The notes beneath the pieces are model-generated. The model was not told the origin of the DNA and did not search any database. It worked only from the letters and a program-made list of their open reading frames with translations. From positions 45,702 to 109,701 of the forward strand of contig CAMXVQ010000002.1 in the NCBI GenBank assembly GCA_947252455.1: DNA of 64,000 nucleotides, written 5' to 3'. This DNA comes from an uncultured Atopobium sp. GTDB lineage: Bacteria > Actinomycetota > Coriobacteriia > Coriobacteriales > Atopobiaceae. This document shows, in pieces, positions 55,414 to 63,453 of the stretch (position 1 is the first letter of the stretch; the number at the start of each line of letters is the position of its first letter). The position numbers and the translations under genes are program-made.

Positions 55414-55704
55414 TTAGACATGTATGTCCTTAATGATCTGCGTAAGATGCGCAAGTTCAACGCGCGCTCCTTTACCGGTCAAAAACGGTATTCCGTTAAT
55501 CACAGGCACATCATTGTATTGAGATGATTTAACAAGAGAAACATAAACCGCAGCATCTTTAAGCGCACAAGGTAAATCCTTAATTGGAACACACTGGATT
55601 TCAACATCAAATGAATGTTTAGTACAAAATTGCATAAGTTTGGCTGCAACAATCTGAGAAGAAGCAACACCAGTTCCACACGCAACAACAATTTTTGGTT
55701 TCAT
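55414..55704 (-). CDS. Lone PTS EIIB component, galactitol type
   Basis: Protein of 96 residues with the GatB-type phosphocysteine loop KIVVACGTGVASSQIV; phospho-acceptor Cys9. It normally passes phosphate from IIA to the sugar bound by IIC. No IIA or IIC gene lies next to it within the window, in contrast to the usual gatABC operon. It is 108 bp downstream of a GntR regulator on the same strand. It may serve a transporter encoded elsewhere or act as a regulatory IIB. Start ATG 55704 with GAGG upstream. Confidence 0.85.
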   Translation of the reverse strand: MKPKIVVACGTGVASSQIVAAKLMQFCTKHSFDVEIQCVPIKDLPCALKDAAVYVSLVKSSQYNDVPVINGIPFLTGKGARVELAHLTQIIKDIHV

Positions 55705-55812
55705 CTAACAGCCTCCTTATACGTTCTAGACAGATGAGCAGATAGAATACCATATATTCTATCTGCTCTGCAAAAAAATTTGCACCTTAAAGATAAATCG
55801 AGATGATCCACC

Positions 55813-56460
55813 TTACCATGTTACAAGGTTAGTTTTTGATGAATTCCAATGAACATTGCAAATAAACGTAAAGAGTTCATCCAATTTGTGAGATTTAAGC
55901 AAATCAACAATTTTCTGATGGTCTTCGTTAGCAGAACGAACAACCTCAAGCATTCTTTCGGTATGATTACTCACGTGTTCACGACGAATAAAATAACGTT
56001 TTTGCTGCTGAAGGAGGCTTATTAAACGCTCATTGCCGCAACGTGAAACAAAATACTCATGAAACTTGCGCTGAAGCTGATCGTACTGCGAAAGAAGACC
56101 CCCACGAATTGCAAGATCCATGGAATCGATTAAAAATTGCAACTGCTGGTAATCGCTATCCGTTAAATGCTGAGCCGCAAGACAAGCAGCTTGACCTTCA
56201 AGCGGCCCTATAATTTGAAAAATCTCAACAGCAGCCTGTTCATCAAATCCATGAACACGAAAACCTTTGCGCAACTCATTGTCTAAATAACCATCGTCAG
56301 ACAGCTTGATAAGCGCTTCACGTACGGGCGTACGCGAGACACCCATAGCATCACAGATCATTTGTTCACTTACGCGGTCACCGGCGGTAATCTTTCCATC
56401 ATTAATTAATGCGATAACATACTCGTAGACATGATCATTAAGCGGTCTGTATTGATCCAT
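55813..56460 (-). CDS. GntR-family regulator, FCD (FadR-type) subfamily
   Basis: DNA-binding regulator of 215 residues. The winged helix covers about 1-75 (RVSEQMICDAMGVSRTPVREALIKLSDDGYL, landmark MGVSRTPVREAL). An all-helical FCD ligand domain follows (IFQIIGPLEGQAACLAA; final HQKIVDLLKSHKLDELF), which in FadR-type proteins binds organic acids via metal-liganding histidines. The gene lies upstream of the lone PTS IIB and may regulate it. A 22-bp tandem duplication at 56535-56578 lies 75-118 bp upstream of its start and is a possible operator region. ATG 56460 has GGAGG-like GGAGGAAAC upstream. Confidence 0.92.
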   Translation of the reverse strand: MDQYRPLNDHVYEYVIALINDGKITAGDRVSEQMICDAMGVSRTPVREALIKLSDDGYLDNELRKGFRVHGFDEQAAVEIFQIIGPLEGQAACLAAQHLTDSDYQQLQFLIDSMDLAIRGGLLSQYDQLQRKFHEYFVSRCGNERLISLLQQQKRYFIRREHVSNHTERMLEVVRSANEDHQKIVDLLKSHKLDELFTFICNVHWNSSKTNLVTW

Positions 56461-56866
56461 GTTTCCTCCGTACTTTCTAACTAACTCTCATCGTGTTCAG
56501 TGAAATGCGTTCGTGTAGCTTTGAGCTTATGGAATTCAATCACTTACTATCCAAATTTCAATAACTTACTACCCAAATAAAATCATATTTACACGGTAAT
56601 GAGACCGACTTGTATATAGCGCATAAGAATCTTACACACCAAGGGGAACTTAGTATATATCAAATAGGATGAATCATAATTTTATCATATTAATAACCTA
56701 AAAATCATAAAGACAAGCACCACAAGCATGCATGTTTAAGCAAACATAAAACTAGTAAGGTATGAGGTGTTCATAGAGGAAATGTAAACTGTGCCAAGCA
56801 GTTTTGCAGCGATCAAACATTTACACCGTGCTTGCCATACCAAGAGTGTATACAACGCACAAGAAC
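56461..56866. other. Intergenic region between GntR and uvrB
   Basis: 406 AT-rich bases with no gene I can support. It holds the tandem repeats at 56535-56578 and a weak 6-bp hairpin (AAACTG/CAGTTT, 56786-56804) about 60 bp beyond the uvrB stop, which might be its 3' end. Confidence 0.5.
56535..56578. repeat. Two contiguous 22-bp direct repeats upstream of the GntR gene
   Basis: TTCAATCACTTACTATCC then AAAT (56535-56556) is followed at once by TTCAATAACTTACTACCC then AAAT (56557-56578); 20 of 22 positions match. The 22-bp period is about two helical turns, so both copies face the same side of DNA, as paired regulator sites often do. Confidence 0.6.
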
Positions 56867-59095
56867 TTATTTCTTAAACCTACTACGCGCACGACCAAAA
56901 CTACTTTTTGAGCGAGCGCGTACTTTGAGACGGGCAAGTATATCGTCAGTAGACAAACCTTCTAGAACGCTTTGGAGCTCAACAATTTGGTCACGTAACT
57001 TTGCTGCACGTTCAAAATCCATCGAAGCCGACGCAGCAAGCATTTCGTCTTGCAGCGCGCCCAAAATCTTGGCAACATCTTCTTTTGGCATGCCCTCAAG
57101 CGACGGACAAAGCTGAGTTGCAGAATTTTCACCCACGTTGTGTGCAGGTGTATGGTTTTCGTTGTTGTCAGAAAGCGTACCTGAAGCAGTATAGAAAACG
57201 CCGTCTTTACGCTGTTTGGAATCGAGCGTTTCATGTGCCGCTTGTATAAAACTTGTAACGTCCAGCATCGATTTTTTTATGGTTTGCGGAACAATATGAT
57301 GCTGAGCGTTGTAACGCATTTGCAACGTGCGCCTACGTTTTGTTTCGTCTACGGCAATTTGCATAGAATCTGTCATACGATCTGCGTACATAATAACTGA
57401 ACCATCTGCATTTCGCGCTGCACGCCCCATAGTTTGAATGAGCGAGCGCTTATTACGAAGAAATCCCTCTTTATCTGCATCAAGAATAGCTACAAGTGAG
57501 ACTTCGGGAATATCAAGACCTTCACGCAAAAGATTAATGCCCACTAAAACATCCAACGTGCCTGTGCGCAAAGCGCGAATAATATCAATACGGTCAAGCG
57601 TGGCGGTGTCAGAGTGCATGTAGTTTACCTTAAAGCCTTCATCAAGCAAATGTTCAGTAAGATCTTCTGCCATATGTTTGGTAAGTGTTGTAACAAGTAC
57701 ACGTTCATGCTTTGCCACACGTATGCGAATTTCATCGGCCAAATCGTCTATTTGACCACGGGTGGGGCGAATTTCAACACGAGGATCTAGTAAACCTGTT
57801 GGGCGAATAACTTGCTCAACAACGTTTTGACTTACACTCAGCTCGTAATCGCCCGGTGTTGCCGATACAAAAACAAATTGCGGTATACGTTGCTCAAATT
57901 CGTCATAACGCAAAGGACGATTATCAAGAGCACAAGGGAGCCTAAAACCGTGGTCAACAAGGGTAATTTTGCGCGATCGGTCACCTTCATACATGCCTCT
58001 AATTTGAGGAATACTTACATGCGACTCATCAATAATGCACAGCATATCCTCAGGAAAATAATCTATAAGCGTATAGGGAGCCTCACCGGGCTTGCGGCCA
58101 TCCAAATGGCGCGAATAATTTTCGATACCCGAACAAAATCCCATCGTTTCGAGCATTTCCAAATCGTAACTGCACCTTTGCTGCAAGCGCTGGGCTTCAA
58201 GAAGCATATTATGTGCTTTGAGCTCTTGCATGCGCGCTTCAAGCTCATCTCTAATCGTAAGAATTGCATGATTTATCTTAGGCCGCGCGCTCACATAATG
58301 CGTAGCTGGCCAAATGGGAAGCGCATCATACTGCGAAAGCGTATCTCCGGTTACCTCGTCAAATTCGGCAATCATCTCTATCTCATCGCCAAAAAATGAT
58401 ACACGAATGGGATGCTCACCATAAGGAGTAAACACATCAACGCAATCACCACGTACACGAAACGTTCCACGGATCAAATCAACATCGTTTCGATCATATT
58501 GAATATCAATAAGACTTCGTATAAAATCATCACGTTCAAGCGGCGTATTTTTGTCAATAGTAGGAGCAAGACCTGCATAATCTTGCGGACTTCCAATACC
58601 GTAAATGCACGATACAGACGCAACTACAATTACATCACGGCGTGAAAGCAAACTTGAAGTTGTTTGATGTCGTAATTTTTCGACTTCCTCGTTGATGGAC
58701 GAATCTTTTTCTATATAGGTATCAGTCTGCGGAATATACGCTTCGGGTTGATAGTAATCATAGTACGAAACAAAATAGACAACCGCATTATGAGGGAAAA
58801 GCGTTTTCATTTCGCTTGCAACTTGCGCGGCAAGCGTTTTATTTGGCTCAATAATAAGCGTTGTTTTTTGCGTTTGCTCAATAAGGTTTGCCATGGTAAA
58901 TGTTTTACCCGAACCCGTTACACCAAGAAGCGTTTGATAACGCAGCTTGTCCTGCATGACGCCTTTGGTAAGGGTGTTAATTGCGCAAGGTTGGTCTCCT
59001 TTTGGTGCAAAATCAGCAACAACTTGAAAGGGTTGCTGCTGTTTTGAATGTCCAAATCGAACAAGTTCTGCACCAAAATGATTGTAAGCACTCAT
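56867..59095 (-). CDS. uvrB: Excinuclease ABC subunit B
   Basis: DNA-damage verification helicase of nucleotide-excision repair. Walker A GVTGSGKTFTMAN, the beta-hairpin YFVSYYDYYQPEAYIP that inserts between DNA strands, helicase motif LVGINLLREGLDIPEVSLVA (landmark NLLREGLDIPEVSLV) and Q-T-M-G-R-A-A-R are all present. A C-terminal UVR domain (MLAASASMDFERAAKLRDQI) binds UvrC. The length of 742 residues is somewhat above the usual 660-690 because of a loop near residue 640-690 (ASGTLSDNNENHTPAHNVG). The start is ATG 59095, six bases after AAAGGA; a longer frame exists. It follows the lytic transglycosylase by 10 bp. Confidence 0.97.
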   Translation of the reverse strand: MSAYNHFGAELVRFGHSKQQQPFQVVADFAPKGDQPCAINTLTKGVMQDKLRYQTLLGVTGSGKTFTMANLIEQTQKTTLIIEPNKTLAAQVASEMKTLFPHNAVVYFVSYYDYYQPEAYIPQTDTYIEKDSSINEEVEKLRHQTTSSLLSRRDVIVVASVSCIYGIGSPQDYAGLAPTIDKNTPLERDDFIRSLIDIQYDRNDVDLIRGTFRVRGDCVDVFTPYGEHPIRVSFFGDEIEMIAEFDEVTGDTLSQYDALPIWPATHYVSARPKINHAILTIRDELEARMQELKAHNMLLEAQRLQQRCSYDLEMLETMGFCSGIENYSRHLDGRKPGEAPYTLIDYFPEDMLCIIDESHVSIPQIRGMYEGDRSRKITLVDHGFRLPCALDNRPLRYDEFEQRIPQFVFVSATPGDYELSVSQNVVEQVIRPTGLLDPRVEIRPTRGQIDDLADEIRIRVAKHERVLVTTLTKHMAEDLTEHLLDEGFKVNYMHSDTATLDRIDIIRALRTGTLDVLVGINLLREGLDIPEVSLVAILDADKEGFLRNKRSLIQTMGRAARNADGSVIMYADRMTDSMQIAVDETKRRRTLQMRYNAQHHIVPQTIKKSMLDVTSFIQAAHETLDSKQRKDGVFYTASGTLSDNNENHTPAHNVGENSATQLCPSLEGMPKEDVAKILGALQDEMLAASASMDFERAAKLRDQIVELQSVLEGLSTDDILARLKVRARSKSSFGRARSRFKK

Positions 59096-59105
59096 CATGC
59101 GTCCT

Positions 59106-59693
59106 TTAAGAATCAATGCCGTCGGGATACAGATGCTTATAAATTTCATAGGTCTGATTAACATTAGCCAGATAAATACTGGTTTCGGCATAGGTTATAT
59201 TTTTATGAATCGGATCATCACTGCCGTGCTTCCATTCTTGAACCTTGCCTGGACCTGCATTATAAGCCGCAACAACTTCATCTCGACTTGAAAGTTGAGA
59301 CTGCAAATACGCAAGATACGCAACACCGTACTCAATATTATTCCGAGGATTAAAAAGATCCTGGTAGGGATACGTTTTGGGAGAAATTAAACCTTTGTTT
59401 GCCATATGCTGAGCGGTGTCGGGCAAAATCTGCATAAGCCCAACTGCACCTGCCTGAGACTTGGCGTCTTTATTCCAATTAGACTCACATTTGATAACCG
59501 CACACACAAGATAGGGATCAACACCATATTTTTGAGAAGCCTGTTTAATAATTTTTGCATACGGAACTGGATAGAACGTTTTTGCAATCTGTTTATCTTG
59601 GCTGAGATGAACAAAAAGAACAACAGCCGATATACCTATCACAAAAATAAGTGGTATTACTCTAAACCAGCGAAAAAACCGAGGCTTACCCAT
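59106..59693 (-). CDS. Membrane-anchored lytic transglycosylase (SLT/Slt70 family)
   Basis: Cuts peptidoglycan glycan strands outside the membrane. 195 residues: one N-terminal hydrophobic span at 13-30 (signal anchor), then the SLT domain. YGVDPYLVCAVIKCESNWNK contains the catalytic Glu70 followed by Ser71 (the ES motif). SQAGAVGLMQILPDTA, NPRNNIEYGVAYLA and VAAYNAGPGKVQEW complete the domain. Similar to small transglycosylases co-located with coaE in Gram-positive bacteria. coaE ends 2 bp upstream and uvrB starts 10 bp downstream. Confidence 0.93.
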   Translation of the reverse strand: MGKPRFFRWFRVIPLIFVIGISAVVLFVHLSQDKQIAKTFYPVPYAKIIKQASQKYGVDPYLVCAVIKCESNWNKDAKSQAGAVGLMQILPDTAQHMANKGLISPKTYPYQDLFNPRNNIEYGVAYLAYLQSQLSSRDEVVAAYNAGPGKVQEWKHGSDDPIHKNITYAETSIYLANVNQTYEIYKHLYPDGIDS

Positions 59694-59695
59694 AT

Positions 59696-60340
59696 TTACA
59701 ATCCTTTACCAATCCGTTTCATACGGCTCACATACCACGCTTTAACGTGATGTTTAAGCATTGATACCGAACCTGCATTTAATATAAGTGTATCGCTCTT
59801 ATGACAAAGCAGTGAATTTCCCACTTGTACATCCATACGCGCACATATCTGTTCTCTCGAGAGCCCGCGAACTTGTGCATAGCGCAAACGAGCCTTCATG
59901 GGTGCAATAAGAGCTAGTATTTCATCTGCTAAATAGCTCACTTCCGAAACTTTATTAATAAGCGGAACCTCAACTACAATCATGCGCTGAGACGATGAGG
60001 ACTTTGAACACACACAAAGCTCTTGTATGCGCGACTTAAGTGCACAAAAAACAAAAGGATGTGTAATACGTTCAAGTTCTGCCAATGCATTAGGATCACC
60101 AAATACCTTATGTGCAAGGGCTTGGCGGTCGATGGTGCCCTGAGACAGTATTTCTACTCCAAAAGAGGTTACAAGCTGCTGGCGGCATAGTGTATCTGAG
60201 GCCAAAATTTGGTGATACAACTCATCCAAATCAATACGCACAGCACCAAGTGTTTCAAGATAGTGCCCCACAAGCGACTTACCCGATGCGATTCCTCCGG
60301 TAAGAAACACGATATAAGGTGTTGACAAAGCGCTTTTCAC
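59696..60340 (-). CDS. coaE: Dephospho-CoA kinase
   Basis: Last step of coenzyme A synthesis, phosphorylating the 3'-OH of dephospho-CoA. The P-loop FLTGGIASGKSLVGH is at residues 12-23. IDLDELYHQIL, a family aspartate motif, and VVEVPLINKVSE follow. Length is 214 residues, normal. The start codon is GTG 60340, two bases after the stop of the zinc-ribbon gene. It is the second gene of the zinc-ribbon/coaE/SLT/uvrB run. Confidence 0.92.
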   Translation of the reverse strand: MKSALSTPYIVFLTGGIASGKSLVGHYLETLGAVRIDLDELYHQILASDTLCRQQLVTSFGVEILSQGTIDRQALAHKVFGDPNALAELERITHPFVFCALKSRIQELCVCSKSSSSQRMIVVEVPLINKVSEVSYLADEILALIAPMKARLRYAQVRGLSREQICARMDVQVGNSLLCHKSDTLILNAGSVSMLKHHVKAWYVSRMKRIGKGL

Positions 60341-60342
60341 CT

Positions 60343-60789
60343 TTACGATTTGCTCTCAAACGTGTGATTACACTTAGGGCAGGTTACGCGAATAATTCCC
60401 TTTCCACGAGGCACACGCATGTGCTGATGACATTGGGCACAACTGAGGTGTTTATAATCTTTTACTTCTTTCGCAAAAAGAAGCGGCTGAGAAATACACA
60501 GACGAAAAGCTCCTAATTTACTTACCACAGCATAAGATTCTTTGCGACGTGCGGAAATGTTATAAGACATGCATCTAAACACGATATAAACCACAAGAAG
60601 TACCATTAACCATGCAAGAAAGAGCTGGTGAAACAAAAACGTATTAAGTACGAACAAAATAACGGCGATCTCAAGCAAGAACAGGGAAAGCTCATCCAAT
60701 CCGTTGCGTCCTTGCAAAAAATCACCAATTTGTTGACTTAATGATTCTGTATTACGTGAAGAACGATTGAGATTTTGCATGCGTGCCAT
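60343..60789 (-). CDS. Membrane protein with C-terminal zinc ribbon
   Basis: Protein of 148 residues: a Ser/Asn-rich N-terminus, two adjacent hydrophobic spans (about 38-75), a basic linker and a C-terminal zinc ribbon with two CxxC pairs (CAQCHQHMRVPRGKG then CPKCNHTF). Rubredoxin/DksA-like CxxC-CxxC ribbons often bind RNA or protein. No family name can be given. It leads the operon with coaE; the ATG 60789 has GAGG seven bases upstream. Confidence 0.75.
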   Translation of the reverse strand: MARMQNLNRSSRNTESLSQQIGDFLQGRNGLDELSLFLLEIAVILFVLNTFLFHQLFLAWLMVLLVVYIVFRCMSYNISARRKESYAVVSKLGAFRLCISQPLLFAKEVKDYKHLSCAQCHQHMRVPRGKGIIRVTCPKCNHTFESKS

Positions 60790-60986
60790 ATTCCTACCTC
60801 ATATATTGCAAGACCGCACAACCTTAAAGAGGTATGCAAAGCCTGTGCACAAAACTTTACAACTGTTAATACATCTGTATTGTACAACATTTTGGATGCT
60901 ATTTTTACATCGTTTCCGCAAGATAAGCGTATACTTAAATCTGTGTAGTAACACGTACATAAACATTTTAGATTAAGGAGCAAAGT

Positions 60987-61166
60987 ATGCCTTTAGTACA
61001 TGTAGAACTTATCGAAGGAAGATCTGACGAAGCAAAGAAAAAGATGGCTCAAGAAATTATTGAGACCATACACACCTATGCTAACGCACCTAAAGAGCAT
61101 ATTCATGTGATTTTTAACGATATGAAACGCTCAAACTACTTCCATGAAGAAGGATCAAACAAGTAA
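60987..61166 (+). CDS. 4-oxalocrotonate tautomerase-family protein
   Basis: 59-residue protein starting MPLVHVELIEGRSDEAKKKM. After removal of Met, Pro1 is the catalytic base, and EGRSDEAK carries the arginine at the position of 4-OT Arg11. The later HVIFNDMKRSNYF aligns with the 'VIITEM' strand. Family members are about 60-65 residues, so the length is right. AAGGAG stands six bases before the ATG 60987. A TATACT sequence about 60 bp upstream may be the -10 box. Role unknown; no aromatic-degradation genes are near. Confidence 0.9.
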   Translation: MPLVHVELIEGRSDEAKKKMAQEIIETIHTYANAPKEHIHVIFNDMKRSNYFHEEGSNK

Positions 61167-61280
61167 AACCAATCAGCTGTAACCAGCAGTTACATCACCA
61201 TGCAGTTTGTGAGCACGTGATGAGCAAACGCGGTATGCATGAGATACGTGCGATTTGACTGCACAGCTTCGATGTATGCA

Positions 61281-61339
61281 AAACTCCCGAGTGCACATTC
61301 GTTTAACTCAATATGAGTTGCGAGGCTGCTCGGGAGTTT
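61281..61339. repeat. Nested stem-loop downstream of ackA
   Basis: An 11-bp outer stem AAACTCCCGAG (61281-61291) with CTCGGGAGTTT (61329-61339) encloses an inner hairpin AACTCA-ATA-TGAGTT (61305-61319). It lies about 100 bp beyond the ackA stop and 115 bp beyond the tautomerase stop, so it could end either transcript. Neither side has a strong T run. Confidence 0.5.
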
Positions 61340-61438
61340 CTATATGTCTTTCGATATGGTATTCGGAATGCGTTTCATCACGTCCATTACACGCAAAATG
61401 CTTTAGTTAAGGCCCAGCATCTAGAAACGCGAGTTCAA

Positions 61439-62608
61439 CTAACCAACCAATTTTTGTACGTCCAAAGCAATCATAAGCTCTTCGTTAGTAGGAACAACAA
61501 GCACACGAATCTTTGAATCTGGTGCAGAAATATCGCGGACTTCCCCACTTCTCACAGCATTTTTCTCGGCGTCAATTTTAACTCCAAGCCATTCAAGGCG
61601 TTTGGCAACACCCGCACGAACAGTTGCAGAATTTTCACCAATACCTGCAGAAAATGCCATAGCATCAAAGCCCTGCATAGCTTGCGCCATCTCTGCAATA
61701 AGAGCAGCGCAACGATAGTAATACATGTTGAGTGTAAGTTGGCAATCTTTATTTCCTTCTTGCGCACCTTGTTCAATATCACGAGAATCAGATGAAATAG
61801 CTGAGAGAGCCTTTAAGCCCGACTGCTTATTCATCATGGTATCAATTTCATCGATAGTATAATGACCCTCACGCACAAGATAAAAGACAACAGCTGGATC
61901 GAGCGTTCCACAACGAGTACCCATAATAAGTCCGTCAAGTGGTGTTAAGCCCATGGTTGTATCAATGGATTTTCCGTCCTTGATTGCACAAAGAGACGCG
62001 CCCGATCCTAAGTGACAGCTTACAAGTTTATGAATAGCGCCATCGGTAAATTCGTGAGCAGCTTTCCAAATAAAACGATGAGAAGTACCGTGCGCACCAT
62101 ATTTTCTAATATGTAATTTTTGGGCAACATCACGAGGCAATGCGTAGCGAGACGCTTCCTCAGGCATATGAAAATGAAACGAAGTATCACACACAATTAC
62201 ATTGGGAATAGAAGGAAACATAGTGCGGCAGATATCAATTACATCAGCTTCAACAGGATTGTGAAGCGGTGCGAGTGGTGCAACTTCACGAACCCAACGC
62301 ATATTTTCATCGGTTACAATCTGCGATTCGGGAATGTACCAACCACCCTGTACAACACGGTGTCCAATTCCTGCAACTTCTTTGCCCAAAGGCTTAATAA
62401 TCTCAAAAACGTACTTGATAGCGTCCTTATGCGTAGGAAGGGCAACGTTCATAATCTGCTTTTCGCCACCAAGCTCTTCGTGACCAATAAAGGAGCCATC
62501 AATACCAATACGCTCACAATTTCCTTTTGCAAATACCTCTTTGGTATCAGGATTTAGCAGCTGATATTTAAGCGAAGAACTTCCCGCGTTAATCACAAGT
62601 ACATTCAT
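61439..62608 (-). CDS. ackA: Acetate kinase
   Basis: Interconverts acetyl phosphate and ADP with acetate and ATP, giving substrate-level ATP in fermentation. MNVLVINAGSSSLKYQLL is the acetate-kinase signature 1, GIGHRVVQGG and the FHFHMPEEASRYALP/RYGAHGTSH-type motif (KYGAHGTSHRF) and HLGSGASLCAIKDGKSIDTTMG (landmark HLGSGAS) follow. Length is 389 residues, normal. Start ATG 62608 has AGAGG six bases upstream. No phosphotransacetylase gene is adjacent; the upstream neighbour is the HIT gene. Confidence 0.97.
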   Translation of the reverse strand: MNVLVINAGSSSLKYQLLNPDTKEVFAKGNCERIGIDGSFIGHEELGGEKQIMNVALPTHKDAIKYVFEIIKPLGKEVAGIGHRVVQGGWYIPESQIVTDENMRWVREVAPLAPLHNPVEADVIDICRTMFPSIPNVIVCDTSFHFHMPEEASRYALPRDVAQKLHIRKYGAHGTSHRFIWKAAHEFTDGAIHKLVSCHLGSGASLCAIKDGKSIDTTMGLTPLDGLIMGTRCGTLDPAVVFYLVREGHYTIDEIDTMMNKQSGLKALSAISSDSRDIEQGAQEGNKDCQLTLNMYYYRCAALIAEMAQAMQGFDAMAFSAGIGENSATVRAGVAKRLEWLGVKIDAEKNAVRSGEVRDISAPDSKIRVLVVPTNEELMIALDVQKLVG

Positions 62609-62703
62609 AGCGAACCTCTCAAGCATTAAATCAAAACGTTACAGACTCAAACATTGTTGCATATATTTGACAAAACATACCCAACATAAAAGAGCTACAT
62701 AAA

Positions 62704-63054
62704 TTAAGCTTTTCCAAACGAATTTGAAAGCGGAGCTGCACCCAAAAGATGAATGTGTAGGTGGTGCACGCTTTGTCCTGCATCATCACCTTTATTGGTT
62801 ACCAGGCGAAGCCCATGCTCTAACTTGTAATGCGCAGCTATTTCGTGCGCAGCATGTACCAGCGCAGATAGCGTATCAGCATCTACATCATCGAGTATGT
62901 CGGCATAGTGATGCTTGGGAACAATTAAAATATGAACTGGTGCCAGCGGATTTAAGTCTTTAAATGCGCAAACAAGATCATCTTCATATACAAATTCTGA
63001 AGGAATTTTTCCTTCTATAATCTTGCAAAAAATACAATCATCTACTGTTTTCAT
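62704..63054 (-). CDS. HIT-family nucleotide hydrolase (HinT-like)
   Basis: Small histidine-triad protein of 116 residues. CIFCKIIEGKIPSEFVYEDD at the start and the triad HLHIHLL at residues 98-104 (His98, His100, His102) are typical of HinT phosphoramidases. GDDAGQSVHHLH carries the loop before the triad. It starts 8 bp after xseB, so it is probably in the xseA-xseB-hit transcript. It probably clears AMP-lysine or adenylated intermediates, which is inferred from the family. Confidence 0.93.
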   Translation of the reverse strand: MKTVDDCIFCKIIEGKIPSEFVYEDDLVCAFKDLNPLAPVHILIVPKHHYADILDDVDADTLSALVHAAHEIAAHYKLEHGLRLVTNKGDDAGQSVHHLHIHLLGAAPLSNSFGKA

Positions 63055-63062
63055 AACAAGTC

Positions 63063-63356
63063 CTATTCATCTATATACGCAACAGACGGAGCAGCACAGG
63101 TATCGGATGTTTCAAGTGATTCTGAAGATGCATCTACAAGAACCTGTACCTTTTGTTCAGCATGCTCAAGTCTTTGACGAAGACTTTTAAGTAACTCTAC
63201 GCCACGGCTGTAATTTTCAAGCGACGCTTCAAGCTCCAAATCACCGCTTTCAAGGCTACGAACAATGCGCTCAAGCTCAATAGATGCTTCTTTAAAGCTC
63301 ATCGCTTCAACGTCTTGTGCTTGAGACACTGCACTTTTTTCTTCTTGGTTTGACAT
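63063..63356 (-). CDS. xseB: Exodeoxyribonuclease VII small subunit
   Basis: Small helical subunit of the single-strand exonuclease VII. 97 residues: an acidic N-tail, then FKEASIELERIVRSLESGDLELEASLENYSRGVELLK (landmark LERIVRSLESGDLxLExSLxxYxxGVEL), which defines the family. The chosen ATG 63356 has AGAAAGG seven bases upstream; the longer frame to 63404 has no good site. It is downstream of xseA by 97 bp and just before the HIT gene. Confidence 0.94.
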   Translation of the reverse strand: MSNQEEKSAVSQAQDVEAMSFKEASIELERIVRSLESGDLELEASLENYSRGVELLKSLRQRLEHAEQKVQVLVDASSESLETSDTCAAPSVAYIDE

Positions 63357-63453
63357 AACAGAACCTTTCTCTTGTGCGAAAACAAAGTTTTCGCTTGTAC
63401 TCATAGGTAACTATCTGCTATCTAACAGACAAAATACACACCTTACGTAAAGC

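Noticed and set aside
57812..58399. 195-codon frame opposite uvrB
   Set aside because: Composition is that of an antisense shadow; no start signal or known motif.
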